6,056 nt of DNA from positions 1 through 6,056 of the forward strand of contig JAEYEN010000017.1 in NCBI GenBank assembly GCA_023403375.1. Direction: 5' to 3'. Positions 5,867-6,056 of the stretch are shown here, piece after piece (positions within the stretch are counted from its first letter, which is position 1; every line of letters begins with the position of its first letter). The stretch is from Bacillota bacterium (lineage in GTDB: Bacteria > Bacillota > Clostridia > Christensenellales > Borkfalkiaceae). The translations under genes were made by a program, and so were the position numbers. Below the pieces are notes generated by a model, which was not told where the DNA came from, did not search any database, and saw nothing but the letters and a program-made list of their open reading frames with translations.

Positions 5867-6056
5867 ATGGCAAGATTTAAGAATTTAACACAAAATAAAC
5901 GCGAAAGCAAAATCGTTTACGGAGAAGGCATCGTTGACGGTATAGTTTTACTTGCCGTTTCGGAACTTGACAACGTTGAGTTATGCAGCAATTCCGCAAA
6001 CAAAAAAATGCACAGCAAAGCGATAAAAGTTCTTTTGGGAAAAGGCGGCGTTACGG
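5867..6056 (+). CDS. Asp23/Gls24 family envelope stress response protein (YqhY-like), 5' part
   Basis: The first 63 codons of a gene that runs out of the window. The translation has the Asp23/Gls24 (DUF322) N-terminal pattern: a polar start, then IVYGEGIVDGIVLLAVSELD, where family members typically have a G.I.I...V...IA..A..EVEGV stretch, and a later KAIKVLLGKGGV comparable to the G-rich turn of the family. ATG 5867 is preceded by GAGG (5859-5862) at a 4-base spacing. In B. subtilis, yqhY lies a few genes after spoIIIAH (beyond accB and accC) and before nusB; in Clostridia an Asp23 gene often follows spoIIIAH directly, with nusB next, so nusB is expected beyond the window. The exact role of YqhY is not settled; a link with fatty acid synthesis control has been proposed. 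Confidence 0.8.
   Translation, partial: MARFKNLTQNKRESKIVYGEGIVDGIVLLAVSELDNVELCSNSANKKMHSKAIKVLLGKGGVT

Overview
The window comes from the chromosome of an AT-rich, endospore-forming Firmicute, most likely a member of the Clostridia. The evidence is a complete eight-gene spoIIIA operon in canonical order (spoIIIAA to spoIIIAH), a clostridial-type ribosomal protein S1 upstream and an Asp23/Gls24 family gene downstream. Placing it in an uncultured gut lineage would be a guess. All genes are on the plus strand, and no tRNA, rRNA, mobile element or CRISPR array is visible.

Layout. Positions 3-908 hold the 3' part of an S1-domain gene (rpsA, or the S1 half of an IspH-S1 fusion), closed by a strong intrinsic terminator at 930-970. 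Positions 909-1205 are non-coding. This gap holds a sequence that matches the -10 consensus of the mother-cell sporulation factor sigma-E (998-1005), a possible Spo0A box, and a second, GC-rich terminator hairpin at 1119-1150. The hairpin lies between that promoter and spoIIIAA. Positions 1206-5781 carry spoIIIAA-AB-AC-AD-AE-AF-AG-AH, very tightly packed: three 4-base ATGA overlaps, one 8-base overlap, two 6-base gaps, and a 24-base gap only before spoIIIAH. Positions 5867-6056 begin an Asp23/Gls24 (YqhY-like) gene, which has its own probable extended -10 promoter.

How the genes work together. In the established B. subtilis model, SpoIIIAA (a secretion-type ATPase), SpoIIIAB (GspF-like), the polytopic proteins SpoIIIAC, AD and AE, and the ring-forming AF, AG and AH build a mother-cell apparatus. 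This apparatus, related to type II/III/IV secretion parts, meets forespore SpoIIQ across the engulfment membranes and keeps the forespore transcriptionally active. All eight parts are present and look intact here. AB, AG and especially AH are shorter than the B. subtilis proteins as I recall their lengths.

I see no undescribed system. This is a core sporulation locus; the parts most worth a second look are the control region before spoIIIAA, the uneven ribosome-binding sites along the operon, and the compact ring proteins.
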